Assembly: GCF_001718835.1 (NCBI RefSeq)
Contig: NZ_CP013444.1
Span: 1,302,001-1,366,000 of the forward strand
DNA length: 64,000 nt
Source of the DNA: Burkholderia cepacia
Lineage (GTDB): Bacteria; Pseudomonadota; Gammaproteobacteria; Burkholderiales; Burkholderiaceae
Direction: 5' to 3'
Below the pieces are notes generated by a model. That model was not told the DNA's origin, did no database searches, and saw nothing but the letters and a program-made list of their open reading frames with translations. Each line of letters opens with the position of its first letter. The first letter of the stretch is position 1. This document shows, piece by piece, positions 16,168 through 24,147 of this stretch. The translations under genes were made by a program, and so were the position numbers.

Positions 16168-17103
16168 ATGCTTAGCGTGCAGAATAAAGAGCAATATTCG
16201 CGTAATCTCGAGGAATATAATAAAGACGGGTTTACCGTTTTCAGAAACGTCATCGATCCCGAGCTGATTGCCGAGGCGAGAGATCACTTGCTTTGGCTCC
16301 GCGAAAAATTTCCCGAATTTCGCCCGGAGCATCTTCATCATCCCCTGATGCGCGACGATGCGTTCTGGGTTCGGCTGGTGACCGACAGTCGCCTGCTGGA
16401 CATTGCCGAGCTTTTCCTGGGGCCCGACCTTGCCTGCTTTACGGCCCACTACATTTGCAAGCCGCCGCGGGACGGTCAGGCGGTTCTCTGGCATCAGGAC
16501 GGCGCCTACTGGAAACTGTCTCCGATGGAGGCAACCTCCTTGTGGCTTGCCGTCGACGAGAGCACCGCCGAGAACGGCTGCCTGCGGGTCGTTCCGGGCA
16601 CCCACAAGCTCCCGCTGCAGAAATTGATACTGCGCGACGACACGCCGAATCTGCTGATGTCGTCGATGGAGGATCGGCACGTCGATATCAGCAGCGCCGT
16701 GAACATCGAATTGCAGCCCGGCGATGTGTCCGTGCACCATCCGAATGTCATTCATGGTTCCGATCCGAACCGATCGTCCAAGCGTCGATGCGGGCTCGAT
16801 ATCGCCTTCATCGGTACGTCCACGGCGATCGAGAGTGAAGGGCTTTATCTGAACCCCATCCTGGTTCGAGGCGCGGCCGTGCCGGGCATCAACCAGTATC
16901 GAGCGTGGCCGTCGTTCGATGCCGACAAGTCAATGCAGTTCGCGGGCTGCGAGTCGTGGACGCACAAGAGTCAGGAGGTCAACGCCCGGCATCCTGAATT
17001 CGTACCGTCGCGGCACGACGACGAACCGGTGCAGGAAATCGTGCGGCGGATGCTGGCCCGGCTGAAAAGCGGAACGACGAAGGAATTGCGCTCCGAAGCG
17101 TAG
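16168..17103 (+). CDS. Phytanoyl-CoA dioxygenase (PhyH) family Fe(II)/2-oxoglutarate oxygenase
   Basis: A non-haem iron, 2-oxoglutarate-dependent oxygenase of 311 residues, usually a hydroxylase or related C-H oxidising enzyme. The facial triad is H109-x-D111 (in LWHQDGAYW) and H196 (in VIHGSDPN), with the 2-oxoglutarate-binding arginine at 206/207. ENGCLRVVPGTHK is the hallmark segment between them. The start is the ATG at 16168, 6 bases after GAGGAGAG; the frame is open 60 bases further up. It leads a run of eight co-oriented genes and probably tailors the small molecule built by them. PhyH-family members act on free small molecules as often as on CoA esters, so substrate is open. Confidence 0.92.
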   Translation: MLSVQNKEQYSRNLEEYNKDGFTVFRNVIDPELIAEARDHLLWLREKFPEFRPEHLHHPLMRDDAFWVRLVTDSRLLDIAELFLGPDLACFTAHYICKPPRDGQAVLWHQDGAYWKLSPMEATSLWLAVDESTAENGCLRVVPGTHKLPLQKLILRDDTPNLLMSSMEDRHVDISSAVNIELQPGDVSVHHPNVIHGSDPNRSSKRRCGLDIAFIGTSTAIESEGLYLNPILVRGAAVPGINQYRAWPSFDADKSMQFAGCESWTHKSQEVNARHPEFVPSRHDDEPVQEIVRRMLARLKSGTTKELRSEA

Positions 17104-17203
17104 TCCTTCGCGCGCAGCGTGGATTTCTCGTGCGACATGCGCGACGGGCAGTGCTTTCTCGTCACGTTTCTGGACCGCATCAAAACAAGGATAAGGGACA
17201 CCG

Positions 17204-18214
17204 ATGTCTGCTGTTTCCGATCTCACGCCACAAATGCAGGGTTATGTCGGTGAGTTCATGGACCCGGACAACCTTGGCTGGTTGCCTTACGTCATGTATT
17301 TTCATCCGGCCAATTTCAAGACCGACATCGTATCGACCGACGGATCGGGGTTTCGCTATACCGAGGCTCGAAACAAACGGCATTCCGCGACCACCTTGGA
17401 TCGGTCGGAGCCGGTGCGCTTGCTGGTCGGAAGCTCTACGGTATTCGGGACGGGAGCGACCGCCGATCGTCATACGCTGTCGTCGCGATTGACCGAGAAC
17501 GATCCCCGGCCCGAGCCATGGGTCAACTTCGGCGGCCGTGCTTTCAACTCGATGCAGGAACTGTTTCAGTTTCTGCTTTACCGCCACCAGTTGCCTCCGA
17601 TCAAGGAGGTGGTGATTTTCTCGGGACTCAACGATCTCGTGCTGTCGGGTTTGCCGTCGCATTTGCGCGGCGAACATGGCGGTTTTTTCTTCAGCCAGCA
17701 ATTTTTTGATCGCCTGACGGGAAAGAAACCGTCGGGGCTGACGACGTGGTTCAAGAAAGAGGTCAAGGAGGCGAAGCCGGATGACATCCTCCCGGTTGAT
17801 GCGCAGATCGCCTATACGGCGGACCTGATCCTTCGGCACGTGGACTCGTGGCGGATGCTGTGTGATGCGATTGGCGCGCGGCTGTCCTACGTGCTTCAGC
17901 CGCTGGCGAACTGGGTCCGCCCCCGCGGCTCGGTCGAGGAACAGGCCATTTTCGCGGAGCTCGATACCCAGGGCTCCTTCAGGGAGACCTACCGTGACGT
18001 CTGTTCCGTGACGACCCACCAGGCATTCCTGGAACGCTTGCAGCCCGGCATGACGGAAATGGGCGTCAACTTCGTGGATTTCACTTCGGTGCTGGCGAAA
18101 GCGGCTCGGCCTGACCAGTGGCTCTTTGTCGATCGCATTCACTTCACCGACGAGGGCTCCGACGTGGTCGCGAAACTTCTTCTTCGAGAACTGAACAACG
18201 GAGATCAATCATGA
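17204..18214 (+). CDS. SGNH/GDSL-type hydrolase-like protein
   Basis: A 336-residue protein with the SGNH esterase/acyl-transferase layout: block I LLVGSSTVFGTGA (Ser77 or Ser78 as nucleophile), block III SGLND (N143-D144) and block V DRIHFTDEG (D310, H313). No signal peptide or membrane segment is visible, so it should be cytoplasmic. Such proteins near O-carbamoyltransferases are a recurrent association in polysaccharide and small-molecule clusters, usually with no known reaction. GGATAAGGGAC precedes the ATG. Its stop codon overlaps the next ATG (ATGA), coupling it to a 31-residue peptide. Candidate roles are acyl transfer, ester cleavage or release of an intermediate. Confidence 0.82.
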   Translation: MSAVSDLTPQMQGYVGEFMDPDNLGWLPYVMYFHPANFKTDIVSTDGSGFRYTEARNKRHSATTLDRSEPVRLLVGSSTVFGTGATADRHTLSSRLTENDPRPEPWVNFGGRAFNSMQELFQFLLYRHQLPPIKEVVIFSGLNDLVLSGLPSHLRGEHGGFFFSQQFFDRLTGKKPSGLTTWFKKEVKEAKPDDILPVDAQIAYTADLILRHVDSWRMLCDAIGARLSYVLQPLANWVRPRGSVEEQAIFAELDTQGSFRETYRDVCSVTTHQAFLERLQPGMTEMGVNFVDFTSVLAKAARPDQWLFVDRIHFTDEGSDVVAKLLLRELNNGDQS

Positions 18215-18306
18215 AAAGGGTGTGGAATTTCATTCTCGGGGCATTGGGGATCAAAAAGAAGAAGAACGGAAAACAGAAGGATGCGTCCATCTATCCGATG
18301 TTTTGA
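18211..18306 (+). CDS. 31-residue basic peptide coupled to the SGNH gene
   Basis: The sequence is MKRVWNFILGALGI, then a lysine-rich KKKKNGKQK stretch, then DASIYPMF and TGA. The ATG overlaps the SGNH stop codon (ATGA), and GGAGAT sits 6-11 bases upstream, so translation is well supported. It has an amphipathic or short hydrophobic N-terminus, a strongly basic middle and an aromatic C-terminus. Short membrane-associated proteins (DUF5989 and SxtJ types) often accompany O-carbamoyltransferases, and several end in a similar aromatic tail, so an accessory role is my first choice. A modified precursor peptide is a second possibility. I do not recognise the family for certain. Confidence 0.65.
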   Translation: MKRVWNFILGALGIKKKKNGKQKDASIYPMF

Positions 18307-18401
18307 TGGGGGGATGATCTTGTCGCAATACTGCAAACAGACGAATCGAGACGACGCACCATGATCCAGCCGAACCTTTGGTCAGATTCACCGTGCCCGG
18401 C

Positions 18402-19805
18402 ATGACCGACCGGAATCCGTCCATGACGTGGACCGTGATCGCCACGGGTCTTGGCTTCGCGGTAGTGCAACTGGATGTGACGATCGTCAACGTGGCGCTG
18501 ACCAGGCTGGGCGGCGCGCTGCACAGTCCGCTGGCCGGGTTGCAATGGGTCGTGGATGCCTACACGCTGGCGTTTGCGGTGCTGCTGTTGTCGGCGGGTA
18601 CGCTGGCTGATCGTTTCGGGGCGCGGCGCGCGTATCTGATTGGCTTCGCGGTATTCGGTGTCGCGTCCGCGGCGTGCGGTGCGGCGACTTCCGTGACGCA
18701 ATTGGTCGCTGCCCGCGCCGTGCAGGGTTTGGGCGCGGCGTTGCTGGTGCCGCCTTCGCTGGCCTTGCTCAATCATGCGTGCGCCCACGACCGGAAACTG
18801 CGTGCCCGGGCAATCGCATTGTGGACGGCTGCCGGCAGCGGATCGATCGCGGTCGGCCCGGTGATCGGCGGGGTGTTGCTCGAAAGCTTTGGATGGCGAA
18901 GCATTTTTCTCGCGAACCTTCCGCTGTGCGCGCTCGGCATCGGACTCACGTTGCGCTTGCCCGAAACGCTTCGAACCCGCCGTCCGCTGGATTTGCCCGG
19001 CCAGGTGCTGGCGGTCCTGGCGCTGACGAGCCTGTGCGGCGTCACGATCGAAGCGGGGGCGCTGGGCTGGGGGCATCCGCTGATACTCGGCGGCTTCGCG
19101 TTGGCAGTCGTCAGCGGTGCGGCCTTCGTCCTGGTCGAAGGGCGAATCATGCATCCGATGCTGCCGTTGAAATTTTTCCGGCTACCTCATTTCAGCCAGG
19201 CGGTGTTGCTCGGTGTCGCGGTGAACCTGACCTACTACGGCCTGGTGTTCGTGCTGAGCCTGTATCTGCAGCACGTGAAGCACTACAGCGCGCTGCAGGC
19301 TGGGCTGGCGTTCGTGCCGCTGACCGCTACGTCCGTGATCGCCAATCTGGTGAGCGGCTGGTTGAACAGCCGCTTCGGGGCGCGGCTTCCGATGCTGCTG
19401 GGCAGCGCGATCGGCGCGCTGGGTTACCTGCTTCTCGCGCGGCTGGACGAGAACAGCAGCTATATGTCGATGCTGGCGCCGTTCCTGCTGATTCCCGGCG
19501 GCGCGGCGTTGGTGGTGCCGGCGATGACCGCGACCATCCTGGCCAGCGTCGAGCCGACGTGGTCGGGCACCGCATCGGCCGTGCTCAATGCGGCGCGCCA
19601 GGCGGCCGGCGCGATTGGCGTGGCGGTATTCGGCGCGCTGGTCGCGGGCGGCGACGATCACATCGTGAGCGGCCTGCGCGATGCGGCCGGTGCGTCGGTC
19701 GTCATGCTCGTCTGCGCCGGGGTCATGGTGTGGCTGGGCATCCGGCCCGAAGACAGCGCGGACTTCTCCAGTCCGACCGGGAAGCGCGACAGAAAAATCA
19801 TGTAG
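18402..19805 (+). CDS. DHA2-family MFS drug/metabolite exporter (EmrB/QacA type)
   Basis: A proton-coupled exporter of 467 residues with about 14 membrane segments. The conserved motif VQLDVTIVNVAL lies in TM1, the loop motif GTLADRFGARRAYLIG follows TM2, and motif C-like AAGSGSIAVGPVIGGVLLE is in TM5. The start at ATG 18402 is chosen as the first methionine before TM1; a GTG at 18378 is possible and neither has a strong ribosome binding site. It sits 95 bases after the small peptide and 32 bases before the diiron-like protein, so it is part of the same transcript. In this setting it most likely exports, and gives resistance to, the product of the cluster. Confidence 0.93.
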   Translation: MTDRNPSMTWTVIATGLGFAVVQLDVTIVNVALTRLGGALHSPLAGLQWVVDAYTLAFAVLLLSAGTLADRFGARRAYLIGFAVFGVASAACGAATSVTQLVAARAVQGLGAALLVPPSLALLNHACAHDRKLRARAIALWTAAGSGSIAVGPVIGGVLLESFGWRSIFLANLPLCALGIGLTLRLPETLRTRRPLDLPGQVLAVLALTSLCGVTIEAGALGWGHPLILGGFALAVVSGAAFVLVEGRIMHPMLPLKFFRLPHFSQAVLLGVAVNLTYYGLVFVLSLYLQHVKHYSALQAGLAFVPLTATSVIANLVSGWLNSRFGARLPMLLGSAIGALGYLLLARLDENSSYMSMLAPFLLIPGGAALVVPAMTATILASVEPTWSGTASAVLNAARQAAGAIGVAVFGALVAGGDDHIVSGLRDAAGASVVMLVCAGVMVWLGIRPEDSADFSSPTGKRDRKIM

Positions 19806-19837
19806 CGGTCGAACAGGGCATGCCGTGATCGACAACG

Positions 19838-22000
19838 ATGGCCAACGGGATACGGGTGATGTGGCGTGACATTTACAGACTGACGCAGACGCCTGAACTG
19901 TTTCTGGAGTCCGGCAACGTGCGGCGCCTGATCGACGAAGCGGGATTCGCTTCGGTGGACATGATGCCCCCGACGGTCGCTGAAAGCGTCGACGGGCTTC
20001 GCGATTTTCTCGTCGAGAGCACGCGTCGCCACGAGGCGGAGCTTCGTTCGGCCGTCCATGCGACGGGGCATGGCGACAATGCCCGGCATGCCGCTCGGTG
20101 CCTGTTCGCGCACAGTGCGCCGGTCGCGTCTTCGCTCGGCCGATGGCTGCAGGGCCTGAGCTGTCCGTGCGATTTCGAAGACGACCTGCAGCTCAAGGCG
20201 CTCGCTTTGCTGGCCGATGACGCGGGCGCCGGTCAGGCGGAGATGTCCAGGACCGACGGCTTCCGCCGGATCGCGCGAAGCATCGACCTGGTGAGTGCGG
20301 CCGGGCAGCCCAGCGACATCGTGGCGGATCGCAGCCTGCGGGATGGCGTCTTTCGTTTGCCTGCGATCCTGTTTGCCCTGAGCCGGCGCAGCGAGATGTT
20401 CGTGCCCGAGATCGCGGGGCTGGACTATGCGCTTCGCACGGTCGGCCTGCTTCCTGTCTGGCGCGTGCTGGCCGAAACCATGCATGCGTCCGGGTGGGAG
20501 CGCCTTGATCTGGCCGTGCAGCAAACCGATGCGCTTCCGCGCGGCCATACGCCGGCTTCCCTGTCGCGTCACATCCTGGATCGCCACGACACCAGCCCGG
20601 AGCGTCATTCACGCATCCGCGACGGCATGGTCTGGGCAATCAACGCGCTCGCGGCCGATGCGGCCGATTTCGTGGCGGTCGTCAGGCTTGCCGCCGACCC
20701 GGCGCGGGCGATGGCGCGGCTGATTCAGGAGCGCGCGGGCGAGGCTGCCGTCTATCACCAGGACTTCGCGCTGGAGGGCAAGTCCCTGAAGCATTGGTTC
20801 GTCGAGGCGAAATGCGATCCACAGCCGCTGGTCGACGCGCTGGCGAGAAGCCGGCTGATCTGTCGAGGCGATCCTGACCGGAGCATGTTGCTCGGTTCGC
20901 TGCTGCGGCCGGACGGCCGCATGTTTCGGATTTTCCAGCCCGAGGATCTCGACGTGATCCGGCGGTGGATTCTGTCGTTGGCGGAGCCGGACGCCCCCGC
21001 CGAGCCGGCCGCGGCACGCGTGAGCGCGACGGCGTCGCCGCCGGAGCACCGGCGGCCGATCGAAGCCGGCGATCTCCAGCTCGGCGCGGTGCCCGAGAAT
21101 ATTCGCGATGCGTATCATCTGCTCCAGGGCCGTGCGCTTGCGCCCCGCACACGCCGCTTTGCGCTCGATTACGCGCGATTCTGGCTGTCCGTCGCGCGGC
21201 GCTCGATCGGTGCATCGGCGCGATCGTTGCCGGAAAAATGGCAACAAGGCTTGCTGAGAAGCTGGTTGCTCGATGCGCACGCGTTGCACGACGAGGCGTT
21301 TCAACGCACCGAGGAGCAATCGATGCCCAGTCGCGAGACGCTGATCGACCAGACGCTGCAGCTCGCGCCGCTGACGCTGATCGACGGCGCCTGGCTTCAG
21401 GGCTTCAGCGAAGTGGCGTATGCGTCGAGCCGGGTCGGTGCGCCGCTTTTCCGGATCTATTGGGACGAGCTCGGCAACGGCGACCGGTCGATCAACCATC
21501 CGAGGATCTACCGGGATCTCCTGGTCTCGATGGGCGTCGAGCTCGCGCCCACGGGTTCGCGGGAGTTTGCGCACGATCCGCGGCTGCGATGCGAGTCGCT
21601 GAGGCTGCCGGTCTTCTGGTTGTGCCTGGGGAAATTGCCCGCCACGCTTCGGCCCGAGATTCTCGGCCTCAACCTGGCGATGGAGCTGTCCGGTGTCGGA
21701 GGAAGCTATCGATCCGCCCGCAAGGTTCTGAAGCATCACGGGTTTTCGACGCAGTTCGTCGACCTGCACAACACGATCGACAACGTTTCGACCGGCCACT
21801 CGGCATGGGCAGCCGATGCCATCGACGCGCACATGGCCGTTGCCGCTCAGTTCGTCGATCAGGATGACGAATGGGATCGCATCCGGGCCGGATACGCGGC
21901 CCTTGCACCCGTCACGAAGCGCAGTAATGAACTCGATTTCTTCAAACAGCAGAAGCGTTCATGGCGCGCAAGGACAGCGCGGGAGCCGTCACATGCCTAA
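19838..22000 (+). CDS. Tandem-domain haem-oxygenase-like diiron protein (iron-containing redox enzyme family), 720 residues
   Basis: The C-terminal domain (about 510-690) shows the ligand set of haem-oxygenase-like diiron oxidases: E544 (YWDELGNG), H554 (INHPR), E616 (NLAMELSG), H644 and D648 (VDLHNTIDN) and H654 (STGHS). The region 95-280 repeats the same layout: APVASSLGRWLQGLS against APLTLIDGAWLQGFS, and RLPAILFALSRRSEMFVPEI with GLDYALRTVG against RLPVFWLCLGKLPATLRPEI with GLNLAMELSG. Nearly all its metal ligands are lost (LDLAVQQTD replaces VDLHNTID). So I read one active and one degenerate domain, joined by a linker around 380-410. Known relatives oxidise amino acids, fatty acids or N-atoms. 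The stop overlaps the carbamoyltransferase start by 8 bases. Confidence 0.72.
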   Translation: MANGIRVMWRDIYRLTQTPELFLESGNVRRLIDEAGFASVDMMPPTVAESVDGLRDFLVESTRRHEAELRSAVHATGHGDNARHAARCLFAHSAPVASSLGRWLQGLSCPCDFEDDLQLKALALLADDAGAGQAEMSRTDGFRRIARSIDLVSAAGQPSDIVADRSLRDGVFRLPAILFALSRRSEMFVPEIAGLDYALRTVGLLPVWRVLAETMHASGWERLDLAVQQTDALPRGHTPASLSRHILDRHDTSPERHSRIRDGMVWAINALAADAADFVAVVRLAADPARAMARLIQERAGEAAVYHQDFALEGKSLKHWFVEAKCDPQPLVDALARSRLICRGDPDRSMLLGSLLRPDGRMFRIFQPEDLDVIRRWILSLAEPDAPAEPAAARVSATASPPEHRRPIEAGDLQLGAVPENIRDAYHLLQGRALAPRTRRFALDYARFWLSVARRSIGASARSLPEKWQQGLLRSWLLDAHALHDEAFQRTEEQSMPSRETLIDQTLQLAPLTLIDGAWLQGFSEVAYASSRVGAPLFRIYWDELGNGDRSINHPRIYRDLLVSMGVELAPTGSREFAHDPRLRCESLRLPVFWLCLGKLPATLRPEILGLNLAMELSGVGGSYRSARKVLKHHGFSTQFVDLHNTIDNVSTGHSAWAADAIDAHMAVAAQFVDQDDEWDRIRAGYAALAPVTKRSNELDFFKQQKRSWRARTAREPSHA

Positions 22001-23813
22001 AGCCCATCTGGGATTGTCTGCGTTCTATCACGACAGCGCCGCGGCACTGGTCGTGGATGGTATTCCCGTCGCCGCTGCGCAGGAGGAGCGCTTCACGCGC
22101 AAGCGTCACGATTCCGCGTTTCCGGGGAACGCCGTACGTTATTGCCTGAGCGAGGCGGGGATGCAACTGTCCGACCTTGCATCGGTGACCTATTACGAAG
22201 AGTCGAACGTCAAGTTTCGACGCATGCTGTCGTCCTTCGGCAGTGCCGGTCCAGGCGGCTTTCCGGCGTTTTCCCGGGCCCTGCCTCAATGGCTCCAATG
22301 GAAGCGCAACGTGCTGCGCACCGTGGATCAGGAACTCGATCAGCTGGGAATGGGCCGCGGCCCTCGCGCGACCGCCATTCCTCATCATCGCTCGCACGCG
22401 GCCTCGGCGTTTTTTGCGTCGCCATTCGAGAATGCGGCCGTCCTCTGCATCGATGGCGTCGGCGAGTGGCATACCACGAGCATCTGGCGCGGTGCGAACG
22501 ACCGGCTGGACCTGGTCGCTTCGATTTCCTATCCGCATTCGCTCGGGTTGCTGTACTCCGCCTTTACGGAGTTCTGCGGCTTCAAGGTCGATTCCGGAGA
22601 ATACAAGCTGATGGGGCTGGCGCCCTATGGGGAGCCGCGTTACGTGGACCGTATTCTCGACCATGTCGTGAGCCTGAAGGCGGATGGCTCGTTCTCGTTG
22701 AATCTCGATTGTTTCGAGTTTCTGCGCGGGCACCGCATGACCGGGCTGGCGTTCGAGCGGCTGTTCGACGGTCCCGCCCGTGCGCCGGAGGCGCCGCTCA
22801 CTCAACGGGAATGCGACATCGCGGCGTCGATACAGGCCGTTACCGATCGTGCGGTGCTGGGCCTGGTGCGCGAAGCCAGGAACCTCACCGGCGCGCCCCA
22901 TCTCTGCCTGGCGGGCGGGGTAGCGTTGAACTGCGTGGCCAACGGTGAAATCGATCGGTCGGGCCTGTTTGAACGCTTGTGGGTGCAGCCGGCCGCGGGC
23001 GATGCGGGGTGCGCATTGGGCGCGGCGCTGGATACCGCCATCAAGCAGGATGGTCGGCCGCCCGTATCGGCCAATGACGCGATGAGCGGCGCTTACCTCG
23101 GACCGCAATTTTCCGATGACGAGATCGTCGACTTTCTGAAGTCCGAAGGGCATCGGTACGAGCGGCTCGACGAAGGCGAACTGCTCGATACCGTTGCCGC
23201 CGCGCTCGAAGAGGGGAAGGTCGTCGGGTGGTTTCAGGGGCGCATGGAATTCGGCCCGCGCGCGCTTGGCGCGCGCTCCATTCTGGGCGATCCGCGCAAT
23301 TCCGGGATGCAGCGCACGATGAACCTGAAGATCAAGTTCAGGGAATCGTTTCGCCCGTTCGCGCCGTCTGTTCTCGAGGAGGATTCCCATACCTGTTTCG
23401 AGCTCGAGAACGAGAGTCCGTACATGCTGGTGGTCGCGCCCGTGTCGGCGGCGATTCGCGAGCGCGACACGCCCCGGCGCTCGCTCGGTTGCATCAATGA
23501 CGTCAGGTCCGATCTTCCCGCCATCACCCATGTCGACTTCTCCGCGCGCGTGCAAACCGTGACGGACGCCCGCAACGGCCGCTATGCCCGGCTGTTGAAG
23601 ACCTTCAAGGCCAGGACCGGCTGCCCGGTGCTGGTGAACACGTCGTTCAATGTGCGCGGCGAGCCGATCGTGTGTACGCCGCAGGAGGCCTTCCGCTGTT
23701 TCATGCGAACCGAGATCGACCTTCTGGTGCTCGGGTCATGTGTTCTATTCAAATCGGAGCAGGCGGCGCTGGTCGAAACATCCGACTGGCGCGCCGAGAT
23801 ACCGCTCGACTGA
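21993..23813 (+). CDS. O-carbamoyltransferase, NodU/CmcH/TobZ family
   Basis: It transfers a carbamoyl group from carbamoyl phosphate, through carbamoyl-AMP, to a hydroxyl of a small molecule. The 606-residue protein has the Kae1/HypF-like N-terminal domain (LGLSAFYHDSAAALV; metal motif HHRSH at 131-135; DGVGEW at 154-159; EYKLMGLAPYG) and the YrdC-like C-terminal domain (WFQGRMEFGPRALGARSILG, VNTSFNVRGEPIV). Length matches the family (about 560-610). The start is ATG 21993 with GGGAG upstream, overlapping the previous gene. Family members modify nodulation factors, cephamycins, tobramycin, novobiocin and saxitoxin, so the cluster product should carry a carbamate made on an oxygen perhaps installed by the PhyH or diiron enzyme. 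Confidence 0.95.
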   Translation: MPKAHLGLSAFYHDSAAALVVDGIPVAAAQEERFTRKRHDSAFPGNAVRYCLSEAGMQLSDLASVTYYEESNVKFRRMLSSFGSAGPGGFPAFSRALPQWLQWKRNVLRTVDQELDQLGMGRGPRATAIPHHRSHAASAFFASPFENAAVLCIDGVGEWHTTSIWRGANDRLDLVASISYPHSLGLLYSAFTEFCGFKVDSGEYKLMGLAPYGEPRYVDRILDHVVSLKADGSFSLNLDCFEFLRGHRMTGLAFERLFDGPARAPEAPLTQRECDIAASIQAVTDRAVLGLVREARNLTGAPHLCLAGGVALNCVANGEIDRSGLFERLWVQPAAGDAGCALGAALDTAIKQDGRPPVSANDAMSGAYLGPQFSDDEIVDFLKSEGHRYERLDEGELLDTVAAALEEGKVVGWFQGRMEFGPRALGARSILGDPRNSGMQRTMNLKIKFRESFRPFAPSVLEEDSHTCFELENESPYMLVVAPVSAAIRERDTPRRSLGCINDVRSDLPAITHVDFSARVQTVTDARNGRYARLLKTFKARTGCPVLVNTSFNVRGEPIVCTPQEAFRCFMRTEIDLLVLGSCVLFKSEQAALVETSDWRAEIPLD

Positions 23814-23833
23814 ACGATCGGGACGACACAGAT

Positions 23834-23983
23834 ATGCTCAGAGTGATGACGTTTCTTCTCTATTCGCTTGTCTTCATTCCTGTTTGGGCTTGGCGGAGAC
23901 TGACCGGCGGTTCGCGTTTCGGCCGCCGGTTCCATGCCCGGAATTCCACGTGGGATGTGCAGGCGTCTTCCCGAACCCGATAG
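23834..23983 (+). CDS. 49-residue membrane-anchored protein after the carbamoyltransferase
   Basis: MLRVMTFLLYSLVFIPVWAW forms one membrane segment, followed by a basic tail RRLTGGSRFGRRFHARNSTW and a short polar end. It starts 20 bases after the carbamoyltransferase stop. Short proteins of this type, with one hydrophobic helix and an RRF-x(4)-TYW-like tail, regularly follow NodU-type carbamoyltransferases (compare the SxtJ and DUF5989 families); the resemblance is of layout, not proven homology. A membrane tether for the enzyme is the simplest guess. Confidence 0.6.
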   Translation: MLRVMTFLLYSLVFIPVWAWRRLTGGSRFGRRFHARNSTWDVQASSRTR

Positions 23984-24147
23984 GCGTCCGTATAAAAAAC
24001 AGGATGTCGAATCAATTGTCGATCGTTGACTCGGATCGGTAGGGAACGGTCCGGGAATCCGGTCGCATCCAATCCGGCGGAGTCGCGATGCGACGAGGCC
24101 GGCGATAGCCCATGTGGGTGTCCGTAGAAAAAACGAGGGTAGACGAT

